DNA of 36,805 nucleotides, taken from the NCBI RefSeq assembly GCF_015207265.1, contig NZ_JADEXE010000034.1, forward strand, positions 1-36,805, written 5' to 3'. Every line of letters begins with the position of its first letter. Position 1 is the first letter of the stretch. The DNA is from Nodosilinea sp. LEGE 07298 (lineage in GTDB: Bacteria > Cyanobacteriota > Cyanobacteriia > Phormidesmidales > Phormidesmidaceae). Below the pieces are notes generated by a model, which saw only the letters and a program-made list of their open reading frames with translations, searched no databases and was not told the DNA's origin. The translations under genes and the position numbers were made by a program. Positions 8,287 to 16,599 of the stretch are shown one piece after another.

Positions 8287-9369
8287 ATGGCTGTCACTCC
8301 CCTTTCCGCTACTAACCCATCCGCCGAGACGATTTCCTCCAAAGAGGCGCGATCGCCCGACGAGCCGCTGCTGGGCAAATCGCTAGCAGAACTGACCGAC
8401 TGGGTACAGGCCCAGGGGCAACCCAGCTATCGCGGCAAGCAGCTCTACCAGTGGATCTATCAGCAGGGGGCGCGATCGCTCCAAGACATTACCGTATTCC
8501 CCAAAGCCTGGCGGCAGGCGATGGAGCAGGTCGATCTGGGCCGATCGACCCTGCACCACCGGGTAGTGGCCAGCGACGGCACGGTAAAATATCTGCTCAA
8601 GCTGGCCGACGGCCAAATTATTGAAACCGTGGGCATTCCTTCGGCCAAGCGGCTGACGGTGTGTGTGTCGTCGCAGGTGGGCTGCCCCATGGCCTGCGAC
8701 TTTTGCGCCACGGGCAAGGGCGGTTTTATGCGCAACCTCGCCATCCACGAAATTGTGGACCAGGTGCTAACGGTGCAGGAAGACTTTGGCCAGCGGGTCA
8801 GCCACATTGTGTTGATGGGCATGGGCGAACCGCTGCTGAACGTGGCTAACGTGGTGGCGGCCATTCGCTGTCTCAACCACGATGTGGGAATTGGCCAGCG
8901 ATCGATCACCCTGTCTACGGTAGGGGTGCCAGGCCGCATTCGTGACCTGGCCGCCGAGCAGCTCCAGGTGACTCTGGCGGTGAGTCTACATGCTTCAAAC
9001 CAGCCTCAGCGGCTGCAGCTCATTCCCAGCGCCGGGGCTTACCCCCTAGAGGTGCTGCTCGACGAGTGCCGCGAGTATGTGCAGATCACCGGGCGGCGGG
9101 TGACCTTTGAGTATATTTTGCTGGCCGGGCTCAACGACCAGCCGACCAACGCTGCCGAGCTAGCCCAGCACCTGCGCGGGTTCCAGAGCCACGTCAACCT
9201 GATTCCCTACAACCCTATTAGTGAAGCCGACTACCAGCGCCCCAGTGAGGCCAACATTCGGGCCTTTGTCGCCGAGCTAGAGTCGCGCCATATTGCCGTT
9301 ACGGTGCGCTACTCACGTGGGTTAGACGAAAATGCGGCCTGCGGGCAGCTGCGCGCCTCTCAACCCTAG
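8287..9369 (+). CDS. rlmN: 23S rRNA (adenine2503-C2)-methyltransferase RlmN
   Basis: 360 residues. This radical-SAM enzyme methylates A2503 of 23S rRNA and A37 of some tRNAs. The 4Fe-4S motif CPMACDFC gives Cys133, Cys137 and Cys140, and the C-terminal [11 protein letters not shown] holds the cysteine (about 353) that forms the protein-RNA intermediate. GMGEPLLN and LHASNQPQR are further family signatures. The first 30 residues are a low-complexity Ser/Thr-rich extension beyond the usual start, with ATG at 8287 the only evident initiation site. It stands as a single gene between the SPFH and acyltransferase genes. Confidence 0.96.
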   Translation: MAVTPLSATNPSAETISSKEARSPDEPLLGKSLAELTDWVQAQGQPSYRGKQLYQWIYQQGARSLQDITVFPKAWRQAMEQVDLGRSTLHHRVVASDGTVKYLLKLADGQIIETVGIPSAKRLTVCVSSQVGCPMACDFCATGKGGFMRNLAIHEIVDQVLTVQEDFGQRVSHIVLMGMGEPLLNVANVVAAIRCLNHDVGIGQRSITLSTVGVPGRIRDLAAEQLQVTLAVSLHASNQPQRLQLIPSAGAYPLEVLLDECREYVQITGRRVTFEYILLAGLNDQPTNAAELAQHLRGFQSHVNLIPYNPISEADYQRPSEANIRAFVAELESRHIAVTVRYSRGLDENAACGQLRASQP

Positions 9370-9511
9370 CGATCTATCGATGGGGAGATCTCGCTTGAAT
9401 GGGTGGATTTGCCCACTTCTGATGACTTGAGATTTTGTTACGTTATAAAAAGCAAGGCTTTGCTGCCCTCAGCGCAGGGTGGCTGAGCCGTTCTTATCTT
9501 TGTAGGTTTGC

Positions 9512-10264
9512 ATGGCCCTAGCTCCCGTACCACCGTTGACGTCTCTCACCACCAACCCGTTGGACATGTCTAACTGGCTGCTGGCTCTGTCACAGGTGAA
9601 AATGTCAGTACACGGGCGCGATCGCCTGCCGTCCCATCAGCCCCTGGTGGTGGTCAGCAACCACCGCAGCATTATGGATGCGCCACTGCTGATGAGCGCC
9701 GTCGGTCGCCCGGTCCGCTTTGCCTGCCACCACTATATGAGTCAGGTGCCGGGCTTACGCACTATGATCAACGCCCTGGGCTGTCTGCCCCTCGATGCCC
9801 CCGGCAAGGGTCAGACGGCCTTCTTTCGCCGCGCTATGAATGCCCTGGGCGATGGTGAAGCGGTGGGCATCTTTCCAGAAGGGGCGGCCCCCATGGTCAA
9901 CAAAACCACCCCCGATAACTTAAACAGCTTTCACCGAGGGTTTGCCCACCTGGCCCTGCGGGCACCGGTCGAGGAATTAGCGATTGTGCCCGTGGCGATC
10001 GCAGCTAATCGAGAAACCACCAACTCGGTCGTGCCCCTGCGCTGGCTGAGTATTTTCGACTCCTCTGAGCCGCTGTTTCAGCAGCCGGGGTGGCATCCGG
10101 CCGTCTTTTACCAGGAGGTCAACCTGTTGATTGGTCGACCGGTACGAGTGGATGCGCGCCTGCGATCGCGCTATCGGGCTAAAGGCCCAAACAACCTGGC
10201 CAATGAGCTAGCCCAGTGCTGCCAGGATGAAATTGCCGATCTGTTAAAACAGGGGTGCTACTAA
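9512..10264 (+). CDS. 1-acyl-sn-glycerol-3-phosphate acyltransferase-like (PlsC family)
   Basis: 250 residues. The HX4D catalytic motif is NHRSIMD (His51, Asp56), and the glycerol-phosphate-binding motif is FPEGA (121-125). These are the family hallmarks of lysophosphatidic acid acyltransferases, which make phosphatidic acid at the membrane. There is no clear transmembrane helix, as in several cyanobacterial paralogues. Start may be ATG 9512 or the internal ATG giving MSNWLLAL at about residue 19. The alpha/beta hydrolase at 10373-11203 follows after 108 bases on the same strand and may be co-transcribed. Which acyl acceptor it uses is unknown; PlsC paralogues are common in cyanobacteria. Confidence 0.85.
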   Translation: MALAPVPPLTSLTTNPLDMSNWLLALSQVKMSVHGRDRLPSHQPLVVVSNHRSIMDAPLLMSAVGRPVRFACHHYMSQVPGLRTMINALGCLPLDAPGKGQTAFFRRAMNALGDGEAVGIFPEGAAPMVNKTTPDNLNSFHRGFAHLALRAPVEELAIVPVAIAANRETTNSVVPLRWLSIFDSSEPLFQQPGWHPAVFYQEVNLLIGRPVRVDARLRSRYRAKGPNNLANELAQCCQDEIADLLKQGCY

Positions 10265-10372
10265 TGGTTTGGGGGCTATCGTTGCGGGGGCTATTGTCTT
10301 GGGATCTGCGTCACGGGGCTACGACTGTTTTTACTAATCTCAAGACCAACCTGCCCTTTCCATTAATCATCT

Positions 10373-11203
10373 ATGGCTGAACCCGTTCCCCTCAAGCTCT
10401 ACGCCCCTACCGGCAAGCACCCTAACCGGCCCATGTTTGTGTACCTGCCGGGCATGGATGGCAGCGGTGAACTCTTTGGCTTGCAAAGCGCTGGCCTAAA
10501 ATCCCATTTTGATATTCGCTGCCTGGTCATACCGGGCGATGACCTGTCGTCGTGGGAACGTATGGCACACCAGGCCTTACAGCTGATTCGTCAGGAAGCA
10601 GGTACGGCCCCGGTCTATCTTTGCGGCGAATCGTTTGGAGCTTGTCTGGCGCTGCGAGTCGTGGCGCTAGCCCCAGCCCTGGCCAGCCACCTAATTTTGA
10701 TCAATTCGGCCTCGTCGTTTCACCGCTTTCCGTGGCTGCACTGGGTCGCTAACCTTACCCCCTGGGTGGCACCGCCGCTATACCAGAGCTCTAACCTGTT
10801 TAGCCTGCCGGTGCTAGCCAACCTCAGCCGCATTGGCGAGGCCAACCGACAGGCTCTGATGCGAGCGATGGCGGCAGTCACCCAGAGCAGTGCCGCCTGG
10901 CGGCTAGCGCTGCTGTCGCAGTTTCGCCTAGAGCCGCTACAGCTACAGCGGGTGAGCGCACCTACGCTGCTGGTGGCTTCCTTGGGCGATCGCCTGCTGC
11001 CCTCTTTAGAAGAAGCTCAGCGTCTGGCGGCGCTATTCCCCAACCCCCGCATTTACCCTCTGCCCCATAGCGGCCACGCCAGCCTGCTCGAAGACGGCGT
11101 CAATCTGGGGGCGATTCTACGGGCGGTAGACTTTTTACCGGGTAATGGGCGCGATCGCCACAGCCTAGATGCAGAGGGTCAACCTGCACCCCTAGTCTCT
11201 TAA
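10373..11203 (+). CDS. Alpha/beta hydrolase resembling the hydrolase domain of plant phytyl ester synthases
   Basis: 276 residues. The nucleophile elbow is GESFG with Ser87. Candidate acid and base of the triad are the Asp in SLGDRLLPS and the His in LPHSGHASLLEDG. The segments YLPGMDGSGELF, FDIRCLVIPGDDLSSW, VYLCGESFGACLALRV and HASLLEDGVNL follow, in order, the pattern I recall from the hydrolase half of plant esterase/lipase/thioesterase (phytyl ester synthase) proteins. Those plant proteins carry an acyltransferase domain in the same chain; here a PlsC-like gene lies just upstream. Possible roles are galactolipid lipase, thioesterase or wax/phytyl ester formation. Biochemical activity is inference. 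Confidence 0.8.
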   Translation: MAEPVPLKLYAPTGKHPNRPMFVYLPGMDGSGELFGLQSAGLKSHFDIRCLVIPGDDLSSWERMAHQALQLIRQEAGTAPVYLCGESFGACLALRVVALAPALASHLILINSASSFHRFPWLHWVANLTPWVAPPLYQSSNLFSLPVLANLSRIGEANRQALMRAMAAVTQSSAAWRLALLSQFRLEPLQLQRVSAPTLLVASLGDRLLPSLEEAQRLAALFPNPRIYPLPHSGHASLLEDGVNLGAILRAVDFLPGNGRDRHSLDAEGQPAPLVS

Positions 11204-11255
11204 TCCGCCTAGGGAGCATTGATCTCGCCTCTGCCGCATTATTCCCTCACCTTTC

Positions 11256-12092
11256 TCATCCCCTCACCAATTCCACCACCGTCACCTCCGGCGGGCACCC
11301 CAGCCGCCCCGGTGCATAAGATCCTAAACCCCGGTTAACATACAGCTGGTTTGGTCCCACTCTGTGCAGCCCCGATACCCATTCCCAATGGCGCACAATT
11401 TTTAAGCAGTTGCGCTTGAGATAGGGCAGGTCAAAGGGTAACCGAGCCAGCACCGACAGCCGCAGCGCCTGGCTGAGGGCGGGGGCTGGCCCAAGGCCGG
11501 GCAGCACAATTTGACCGCCGTGGGTGTGGCCCGAAAGCTGCAAATCGACCCGCCAAGGGGCTAAGTCTTCGGCACTGTCGGGGTTGTGGGAAAGCACGAG
11601 TCGGGGCTGAGACGGCGGCAGAGCCTTGAGCACGCGATGGGCTCCACAAAAATCGCGCGACCAAAAATCGGCCAGTCCCACCACCGGCAGGTCGTCGCCG
11701 AGAGGATAGGCAATATCGTTCCACAGGGTGCGAATGCCGGCTTGCTGAAGCGATCGCAAGATCGTATGCCGCCCGCCTAGGGTAATGTTGTCGTGGTTGC
11801 CCAGCACTGCCACGGTACCATAGCGGCTCTTGAGCTGGCTAAGGTAGGTTGCCAGGGTAAAAATAGGTGCCGGGTCACGGGTGACGTAATCGCCAGTCAG
11901 GGCAATCAGATCAGGCTTCAGGCTGTTGACGCGATCGATCACCTGCTGCAACAGCCCCAGCGAGAGGCGCTGGCCATCAAAGTGAAAGTCAGATAGCTGC
12001 ACAATACGGCACCCCTCTAGCCGACTAGGCAGATCGCAGATGGGAACAGTTACCGTTTCTACGGTGAGGGGGCCAGTGAACAAAGGGCGCAT
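11256..12092 (-). CDS. Calcineurin-like metallophosphoesterase (YaeI-like)
   Basis: 278 residues. All five metal-binding blocks are present in order: LSDFHFDG (Asp35, His37), LTGDYV (Asp68), LGNHDN (Asn99, His100), LSHNPD and LSGHTHGGQ. YaeI-type members hydrolyse phosphodiester or UDP-diacylglucosamine-like substrates; the natural substrate here is unknown. No N-terminal membrane anchor is visible, unlike many relatives, though the N-terminus may be trimmed. It converges on the alpha/beta hydrolase gene, with 52 bases between stops. Confidence 0.92.
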   Translation of the reverse strand: MRPLFTGPLTVETVTVPICDLPSRLEGCRIVQLSDFHFDGQRLSLGLLQQVIDRVNSLKPDLIALTGDYVTRDPAPIFTLATYLSQLKSRYGTVAVLGNHDNITLGGRHTILRSLQQAGIRTLWNDIAYPLGDDLPVVGLADFWSRDFCGAHRVLKALPPSQPRLVLSHNPDSAEDLAPWRVDLQLSGHTHGGQIVLPGLGPAPALSQALRLSVLARLPFDLPYLKRNCLKIVRHWEWVSGLHRVGPNQLYVNRGLGSYAPGRLGCPPEVTVVELVRG

Positions 12093-12363
12093 AGAGGCTG
12101 AGAACGCATCATCCGCACGCTAGCCCGTTTAACCCGCTCTTGCCACTGGTTTGAGCAATTCTTCAGCCGGGATGATCAAACCCATTTGTAGGGTGAACAT
12201 TAACCTCGTGTCAATACCCCTATCGTTCCTACCCTCCGCATGGAATACTCGCGGTGGCGCTCCTGCGCTCCATGTTGAGGAGACCTAGGATGTTGAGAAT
12301 GTGTAGGGTCGACTGGGGTGATGGTGTCAACGCTACAGCGTCGACACCATAGAAAATAAGAAT
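12093..12363. other. 271-base intergenic region with a strong hairpin
   Basis: Between the permease stop (12364) and the metallophosphoesterase start (12092) I see no gene. A near-perfect hairpin lies at 12321-12350. A second, GC-rich symmetric stretch occurs around 12240-12276, where ATGGA and TCCAT flank a GC-rich core. The rest is featureless. Confidence 0.5.
12321..12350 (-). terminator. Stem-loop just downstream of the TauE/SafE gene
   Basis: ATGGTGTCAACGC pairs with GCGTCGACACCAT across the loop TACA: 13 base pairs with one A-C mismatch. It begins 14 bases past the permease stop on the minus strand. No T-run follows on that strand, so it would be a Rho-independent terminator only in the loose cyanobacterial sense, or an mRNA-end stabiliser. 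Confidence 0.45.
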
Positions 12364-13179
12364 TTAGGCAGACAAGGCCGTATAGCTAGCCCAGGCTTTG
12401 AAGAAAAAGTATCCAGACAACAGCGCTAGCAGCGCTCGAAACATAATAGTCACCGCCTGATCGGGCAGTCGAGGTAGGTAGCGGGTGCTGACCTGCACCC
12501 CGATCGCCCCTGCTGCGCCCAAAATCAGCCCTGTCGTCAGCAGCACGTTACCGGCCAGGGCGTGCCACAGGCAGGCCCACAACCCAGTAATTACAATCGC
12601 CCCCAGGCTGGTCTGCACCGCAACTTTAATCGGCTCGTGCAACAGTAAGATTTGCAGGGGCACCATCACCACGCCACCGCCGACCCCAAACAGCCCCGCC
12701 AAAAACCCGGCCAGCCCGCCAATGCCCAGTCGAGCGATCGTTGGCGACATAGGCAGCGGGGTAGAATCTGAACCAGCAGGTATGCCTGCGGATTCACTTC
12801 GCTGGGCCTGGCGTACTACCTGTTTTTTGAGGCCAATCAGATAGATATTGAACAGCAGGAAGAGGCCAAAAATCGCTAACAGTGCGTAGTTGGGCAGGGC
12901 GGTGGCCACCTCTTTGCCGAGGTAGGCGGTGATTAGGGCAGGTAGCCCCAGCATGGCCACATGGTTGAGCTTGAGAAAGCCCATGCGCCAGTTTTGCACG
13001 CTGCCCACCAGGGCAATCAGGGCGATCGCAAGCGTACTCGTCCCTACCGCCTGCACCCCCGATAGGCCCAAAGCCACCATCACGGGCACCATCACCGTGC
13101 CGCCGCCAATGCCCAAAAACCCTGCCAGTACCCCCGCGAGCAGCCCCGCCAGGGCCAAAATTAAGCCGTTACCCACCAC
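12364..13179 (-). CDS. TauE/SafE family sulfite/anion permease
   Basis: About 271 residues from GTG 13179, preceded by GGGAGGG; a second GTG follows directly at 13176, and a TTG start at 13245 would add 22 polar, unlikely residues. The family's internally duplicated motif is clear: GFLGIGGGTVMVPVMVALG near the N-terminus and GLFGVGGGVVMVPLQILLL in the second half. About eight hydrophobic helices are visible, with a short polar loop carrying SAGIPAGSDS between the halves. Family members export sulfite, sulfonates or other small organic anions across the inner membrane. The substrate is not readable. The CmpR-like LysR gene lies upstream on the same strand, 382 bases away. Confidence 0.9.
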   Translation of the reverse strand: MVGNGLILALAGLLAGVLAGFLGIGGGTVMVPVMVALGLSGVQAVGTSTLAIALIALVGSVQNWRMGFLKLNHVAMLGLPALITAYLGKEVATALPNYALLAIFGLFLLFNIYLIGLKKQVVRQAQRSESAGIPAGSDSTPLPMSPTIARLGIGGLAGFLAGLFGVGGGVVMVPLQILLLHEPIKVAVQTSLGAIVITGLWACLWHALAGNVLLTTGLILGAAGAIGVQVSTRYLPRLPDQAVTIMFRALLALLSGYFFFKAWASYTALSA

Positions 13180-13561
13180 ACCCTCCCACTGTCGTTTATG
13201 TCTGGAGCAAACAATCGCTCCATCGTAACTGACTGAGGTTGGCAATTGATCGCAGCCGCGATCGGCTTGACCATCAGCTAGACAATTCCATCATTAGAGA
13301 TTTACTCAGCACTTTTGATCGATAAGCGTTTTAATCTCCAAACGTATGTGCCCTCGCTCGTATCTAGTTCACCCTGGCCGTCACAACCCTCTACGTCACG
13401 ACTCAAGTGGTTAACGTGGTCAACGGCAAATGGCGGTAGGTAGCGCTCCACTGGTTCCGAGACAACAGCTGTTGTCATTGCTAAACTTAGTAGCCAATCA
13501 GACCGGTGTGAGCCAGACCAACGACTTTATGGCGGTTTGCCCTCGCGAGATACGTTTCTGC
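13180..13561. other. 382-base intergenic region with a perfect 16-base palindrome
   Basis: No convincing gene is present. A plus-strand open frame beginning near 13430 runs into the LysR coding sequence and looks accidental. The most notable element is the palindrome GACAACAGCTGTTGTC at 13461-13476, annotated separately. The region holds the 3' end of the LysR transcript and the promoter region of the TauE/SafE gene. Confidence 0.5.
13461..13476. promoter_or_regulatory. Perfect 16-base palindrome GACAACAGCTGTTGTC
   Basis: A perfectly self-complementary 16-mer with a central CAGCTG, located between the LysR stop and the TauE/SafE start, about 280 bases before the latter. It could be an operator for a dimeric regulator. 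As an RNA it could fold only poorly because there is no loop, so a terminator role is unlikely. No known consensus comes to mind. Confidence 0.35.
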
Positions 13562-14536
13562 TTAGACCTTGCTAAGCAGCTCTGCGCCTTTTGGTGCGAT
13601 CGCCGCCGGAACGCGATTGATCCCCGGCAGCAGATTTTCCACCAGGGTATGGCTTTCTTCGAGTAGGTAGTTTAAAAACGCTTGCGAGACCACCGAGAGC
13701 TGCTTGCCCGCTAGGTGAGCCACATACCACTGGCGATCGATGGGGAAGTGATCGACATCAAGAATGGCGAACTCGCCCGTGGTGCCCTCAGAAATAATGG
13801 TGTGCAGCGACAGCACCGAAATGCCTAAGCCACCTGCGATCGCCTGTTTGATCGCCTCGTTGCTACCCAGTTCCAAGCGCACCTTTACATTGACATCGTG
13901 CTCGGCAAACAGCTTTTGCACCGCCTGGCGGGTGCCCGATCCCGGTTCGCGCATGATGAACTGTTCACCATTGAGGGCCGAAATGGGCGATCGCGGCTTA
14001 CCCACCAGGGGGTGATCCTGCGGACCGAGCACCACCAGCGGGTTTTCCAGAAAGGGATAGATCTTCAGGTCAGGCTGCTCGGGCGGCGTACTGATGATGT
14101 AGAGATCGTCATCATTACTGGTCATACGCTCTTGAATTTGCTGGTGGTTGGTCACCTTCAGCGAAATATCAATACCGGGAAAGCGCTGGCAAAACGGCCC
14201 TAGCAGCCTTGGCACAAAATATTTAGCCGTAGTAATCACCGCCAGCCGCAGCTGCCCCTGCTTCAGTCCCTTCAGGTCTGACACCGCCATCTCAAACTGA
14301 TCGAGGCCGTCAAAAATTTCTTGGCAGGTTTCTAGCAGCTTTTGCCCCGCCTGGGTCAGATAGAGGCGCTTACCAATCTGCTCAAACAAAGGCAGGCCAA
14401 CGGCTTTAGTCAGCTGCTTCACCTGAATCGACACCGTGGGCTGGGTTAAATAGAGCTCTTCGGCAGCGCGGGTAAAGCTACCGTGGCGAGCAGTCGCTTC
14501 AAAAACCTTGAGCTGGTGCAGCGTGGCGTGAATCAA
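13562..14536 (-). CDS. LysR-type regulator, CmpR/RbcR-like
   Basis: 324 residues. The N-terminal winged helix reads LHQLKVFEATARHGSFTRA, AEELYLTQPTVSIQVKQL, then PLFEQIGKRLYLTQAG, a wording very close to cyanobacterial CmpR-type activators of bicarbonate-uptake and carbon-concentrating genes. The effector-binding domain (about 90-300) includes LRLAVITTAKYFVPRLLGPF and MREPGSGTRQAVQKLF. CmpR-class proteins respond to 2-phosphoglycolate and ribulose bisphosphate. The expected targets (cmpABCD, sbtA) are not in this window. It transcribes toward the TauE/SafE gene. I am sure of LysR, fairly sure of the carbon-related subgroup, but would not assign the exact gene name. Confidence 0.9.
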   Translation of the reverse strand: MIHATLHQLKVFEATARHGSFTRAAEELYLTQPTVSIQVKQLTKAVGLPLFEQIGKRLYLTQAGQKLLETCQEIFDGLDQFEMAVSDLKGLKQGQLRLAVITTAKYFVPRLLGPFCQRFPGIDISLKVTNHQQIQERMTSNDDDLYIISTPPEQPDLKIYPFLENPLVVLGPQDHPLVGKPRSPISALNGEQFIMREPGSGTRQAVQKLFAEHDVNVKVRLELGSNEAIKQAIAGGLGISVLSLHTIISEGTTGEFAILDVDHFPIDRQWYVAHLAGKQLSVVSQAFLNYLLEESHTLVENLLPGINRVPAAIAPKGAELLSKV

Positions 14537-14832
14537 CGAATGACCTCCCCGGTGAGCAACGGAGCATTTACATAGACGCTATTCTATCAAATCAGAAGGA
14601 CTTAGTTTACTTTTTCTATGAATCCGGCAAAAAGATTGCTCAGCAGACGCTTGCAACGCTGCTCTGTGCACCATCTAGCCCCGCCAATACCAAGTCCGAC
14701 TAGACAAAACTCTGATTAAAAACTCAGATCTGTAGGGAGCACTGCACTGCAATAGCCCTACAAATTTACTTGCAGAACCCTTTCATCCCCGCCACCCCTG
14801 GCTAGGACGCCGACGAGCATAGCCCCTGTGCC
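14537..14832. other. 296-base intergenic region with inverted TGTAGGG/CCCTACA repeat
   Basis: Between the HlyD stop and the LysR start. TGTAGGG at 14731-14737 and CCCTACA at 14756-14762 can pair around an 18-base loop. On the minus strand (the HlyD transcript direction) TTTTT follows about eight bases later. It may terminate the secretion operon. Otherwise I see nothing, and no gene. Confidence 0.4.
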
Positions 14833-16356
14833 CTAACCGCCAGTTTTAATCGTGTCGATTTTGCGCACAAACAGGTCAGAGAAAAGGGTGATCACGCGCC
14901 GGGGCCGGGTTTTGATGTTGGCGCTTAGCGACATGCCCGACTGTAGCTGCACCGGCTTACCGTCAATGGCAATCAGTTGATCGCCGAGGGTCACCTCTGC
15001 CGGGAAGCGGTAGTTGGGGTTGATCTGGTCGGGGGGCAGCGCATCGGAGCCAATCTGGGTCAGGGTGCCCTTCACATCGCCAAATTCGCTGTACGGGAAT
15101 GAGTCGATGCGCACATCCACATTCATGCCCTCGCGCACAAAGCCAATGTCGCGGTTGGTAATAAACACCCGTGCTACCAGGGCATCGGTGGGCACAATTT
15201 CGAGAATGGGCTCAGTGGAGTTGGCTACGTAGCCCGCCTGGTTAGCTTTCAGGTTAAACACGGTGCCGCTGACTGGGGCGCGCAGCTCTTGATAGGTCAA
15301 GGTTTGCTGCAGCTGGGCCATCTGGCTGTCAAGCTCTTGCAGCTGCTTATCGTTTTCGAGAATGGTTTTGGTCAGCTGGCTGTCGATGGTGGCGATTTGG
15401 TTGTCGTTGGCGGCAATGCGCTGCTGCAACTCGTCCTGAGACGCAATCGAGGTATTGCGGAACTGCTCCTGGGCCTGGGCAATTTGTAGTCCTAGCCGCT
15501 GCTCTTCTTCGACCAGGCGGTTGACCTCGGTCTGGCGATTGTTCACCTCCTGCTCCTGCTGCAGGTACTGAATTTCGCCAATGCCCCCCGCCTCGTACAG
15601 CGGTTGAATGCGATCGAGAATGTTTTGATTCACCCGCAGGGCATCGCGGGCGTTGGCAAGCTGAGCCTGGGTCTGGGTCAGCTGACGGCGCAGCTGGTCG
15701 ACCTCCAAATTAGCGATGCTAAGGCGCGAGTTGAGTTCAGCGGTGGCAGATCGCAGGCGATCGCGCTGGGCCGGGGGCAGGGTTTCTCCAGTCACATCGC
15801 CCGCCAGCTGAGCGCGGTAGAGGGCGTTTTCGGCCACCAGGGCGGCGCGGTTGCTGGTCAACTGCACCAGCCCAGGGGCAATGTCCACCGGGGCGCTGGC
15901 ATTGATGTTGTCGGCCAGCTGCGCCTTATAGTAGGCATTTTCTTCTTGCAGCTTGGTGCGAATGGTCTCTAGCGACGTAAGCTGGGCCTGGGTGGTCTCG
16001 GGGTCAAACCGCAGCAGGGGGTCGCCCGCCTCCACCGCCTGCCCTTCGCTGACCAGTACCTCCTCCACTACGCCCCCCACCGGAGCCTGCACCGGCTGCA
16101 CCATGCCCTTCGGCTCCAGCTTGCCCTGGGCCGGAATCGCCTCCTCAAACTTGGCTAAACAGGCCCAGCCTAGGGTAAAGGTCGTCACCCCTACCAGAGT
16201 CCACACCACCGCCCGCGACCATCGGGGCGACTGGCGGAGAATGACCGGCTTGTCGAACTGCACCTTTTGCCGCGACGGCTGGTTGGCGAGCACGGCATCG
16301 CCATTCTGGTCAGCGCTAGAGGTTTGATTGGGGGGGAGGCTGTTGATGCGAACCAT
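14833..16356 (-). CDS. HlyD-family periplasmic adaptor of a type I secretion system
   Basis: 507 residues, typical for HlyD adaptors. A cytoplasmic tail (1-43) is followed by one membrane helix (about 45-67, VVWTLVGVTTFTLGWACL). The biotinyl-lipoyl half-domains appear as VQAPVGGVVEEVLVSEGQAVEAGDPLLRFD and LTYQELRAPVSGTVFNLKANQAGYV. Between them lies a long Gln/Ala/Leu-rich coiled coil (about 120-355). The adaptor links an inner-membrane ABC exporter to TolC. The partner exporter (16600-19596) is upstream on the same strand; the 243-base gap holds two dispersed-repeat hairpins, so co-transcription is likely but not shown. Confidence 0.93.
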   Translation of the reverse strand: MVRINSLPPNQTSSADQNGDAVLANQPSRQKVQFDKPVILRQSPRWSRAVVWTLVGVTTFTLGWACLAKFEEAIPAQGKLEPKGMVQPVQAPVGGVVEEVLVSEGQAVEAGDPLLRFDPETTQAQLTSLETIRTKLQEENAYYKAQLADNINASAPVDIAPGLVQLTSNRAALVAENALYRAQLAGDVTGETLPPAQRDRLRSATAELNSRLSIANLEVDQLRRQLTQTQAQLANARDALRVNQNILDRIQPLYEAGGIGEIQYLQQEQEVNNRQTEVNRLVEEEQRLGLQIAQAQEQFRNTSIASQDELQQRIAANDNQIATIDSQLTKTILENDKQLQELDSQMAQLQQTLTYQELRAPVSGTVFNLKANQAGYVANSTEPILEIVPTDALVARVFITNRDIGFVREGMNVDVRIDSFPYSEFGDVKGTLTQIGSDALPPDQINPNYRFPAEVTLGDQLIAIDGKPVQLQSGMSLSANIKTRPRRVITLFSDLFVRKIDTIKTGG

Positions 16357-16402
16357 GGTTTTGGGGAGTGAGTGGGGGAATGAGCGAGTGAATAGGGGGA
16401 CG

Positions 16403-16471
16403 TGTAGGGTGTGTTAAGCCGTAGGTCAATCAGGGAGTAGACAGACGGGCACGGGCGGGCCGTAACGCACC
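16403..16471. repeat. Dispersed cyanobacterial inverted repeat (GTAGGGTGTGTTAAGCC ... GTAACGCACC)
   Basis: The ends GGTGTGTTA and TAACGCACC pair imperfectly around an unrelated spacer. I recall this end sequence as a common dispersed repeat in many filamentous cyanobacteria. It lies in the gap between exporter and adaptor genes, so it would be transcribed within the secretion operon. Confidence 0.45.
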
Positions 16472-16539
16472 GCTGGAGCATGGGGGCAGGGAGAAAGCTA
16501 GCCATCGCCGGGCATGATTCTTTGCCTCACCCTCTGAAT

Positions 16540-16563
16540 GGTGCATTGCTGCGCAAATGCACC
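16540..16563. repeat. Hairpin repeat GGTGCATT/AATGCACC
   Basis: An 8-base perfect stem with loop GCTGCGCA, followed by CTACGGG. A related hairpin (TAGGGTG/CACCCTA) occurs at 27470-27499. Such short repeats are frequent between cyanobacterial genes. Here it sits 37 bases after the exporter stop on the minus strand and could stabilise the upstream transcript or attenuate HlyD expression. Confidence 0.5.
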
Positions 16564-16599
16564 CTACGGGGAATCGGGTGTTGTCCATTCAACGCCTCC

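Noticed and set aside
9373-9460. Possible terminator after rlmN
   Set aside because: The symmetric stretches AGCGATCT/AGATCTCGCT and TGGG/CCCA form only short stems with bulges, too weak to call.
13430-13666. Plus-strand open frame of 78 codons overlapping the end of the LysR gene
   Set aside because: More than a third lies antisense to the clear LysR coding sequence, and there is no good ribosome-binding site or recognisable domain.
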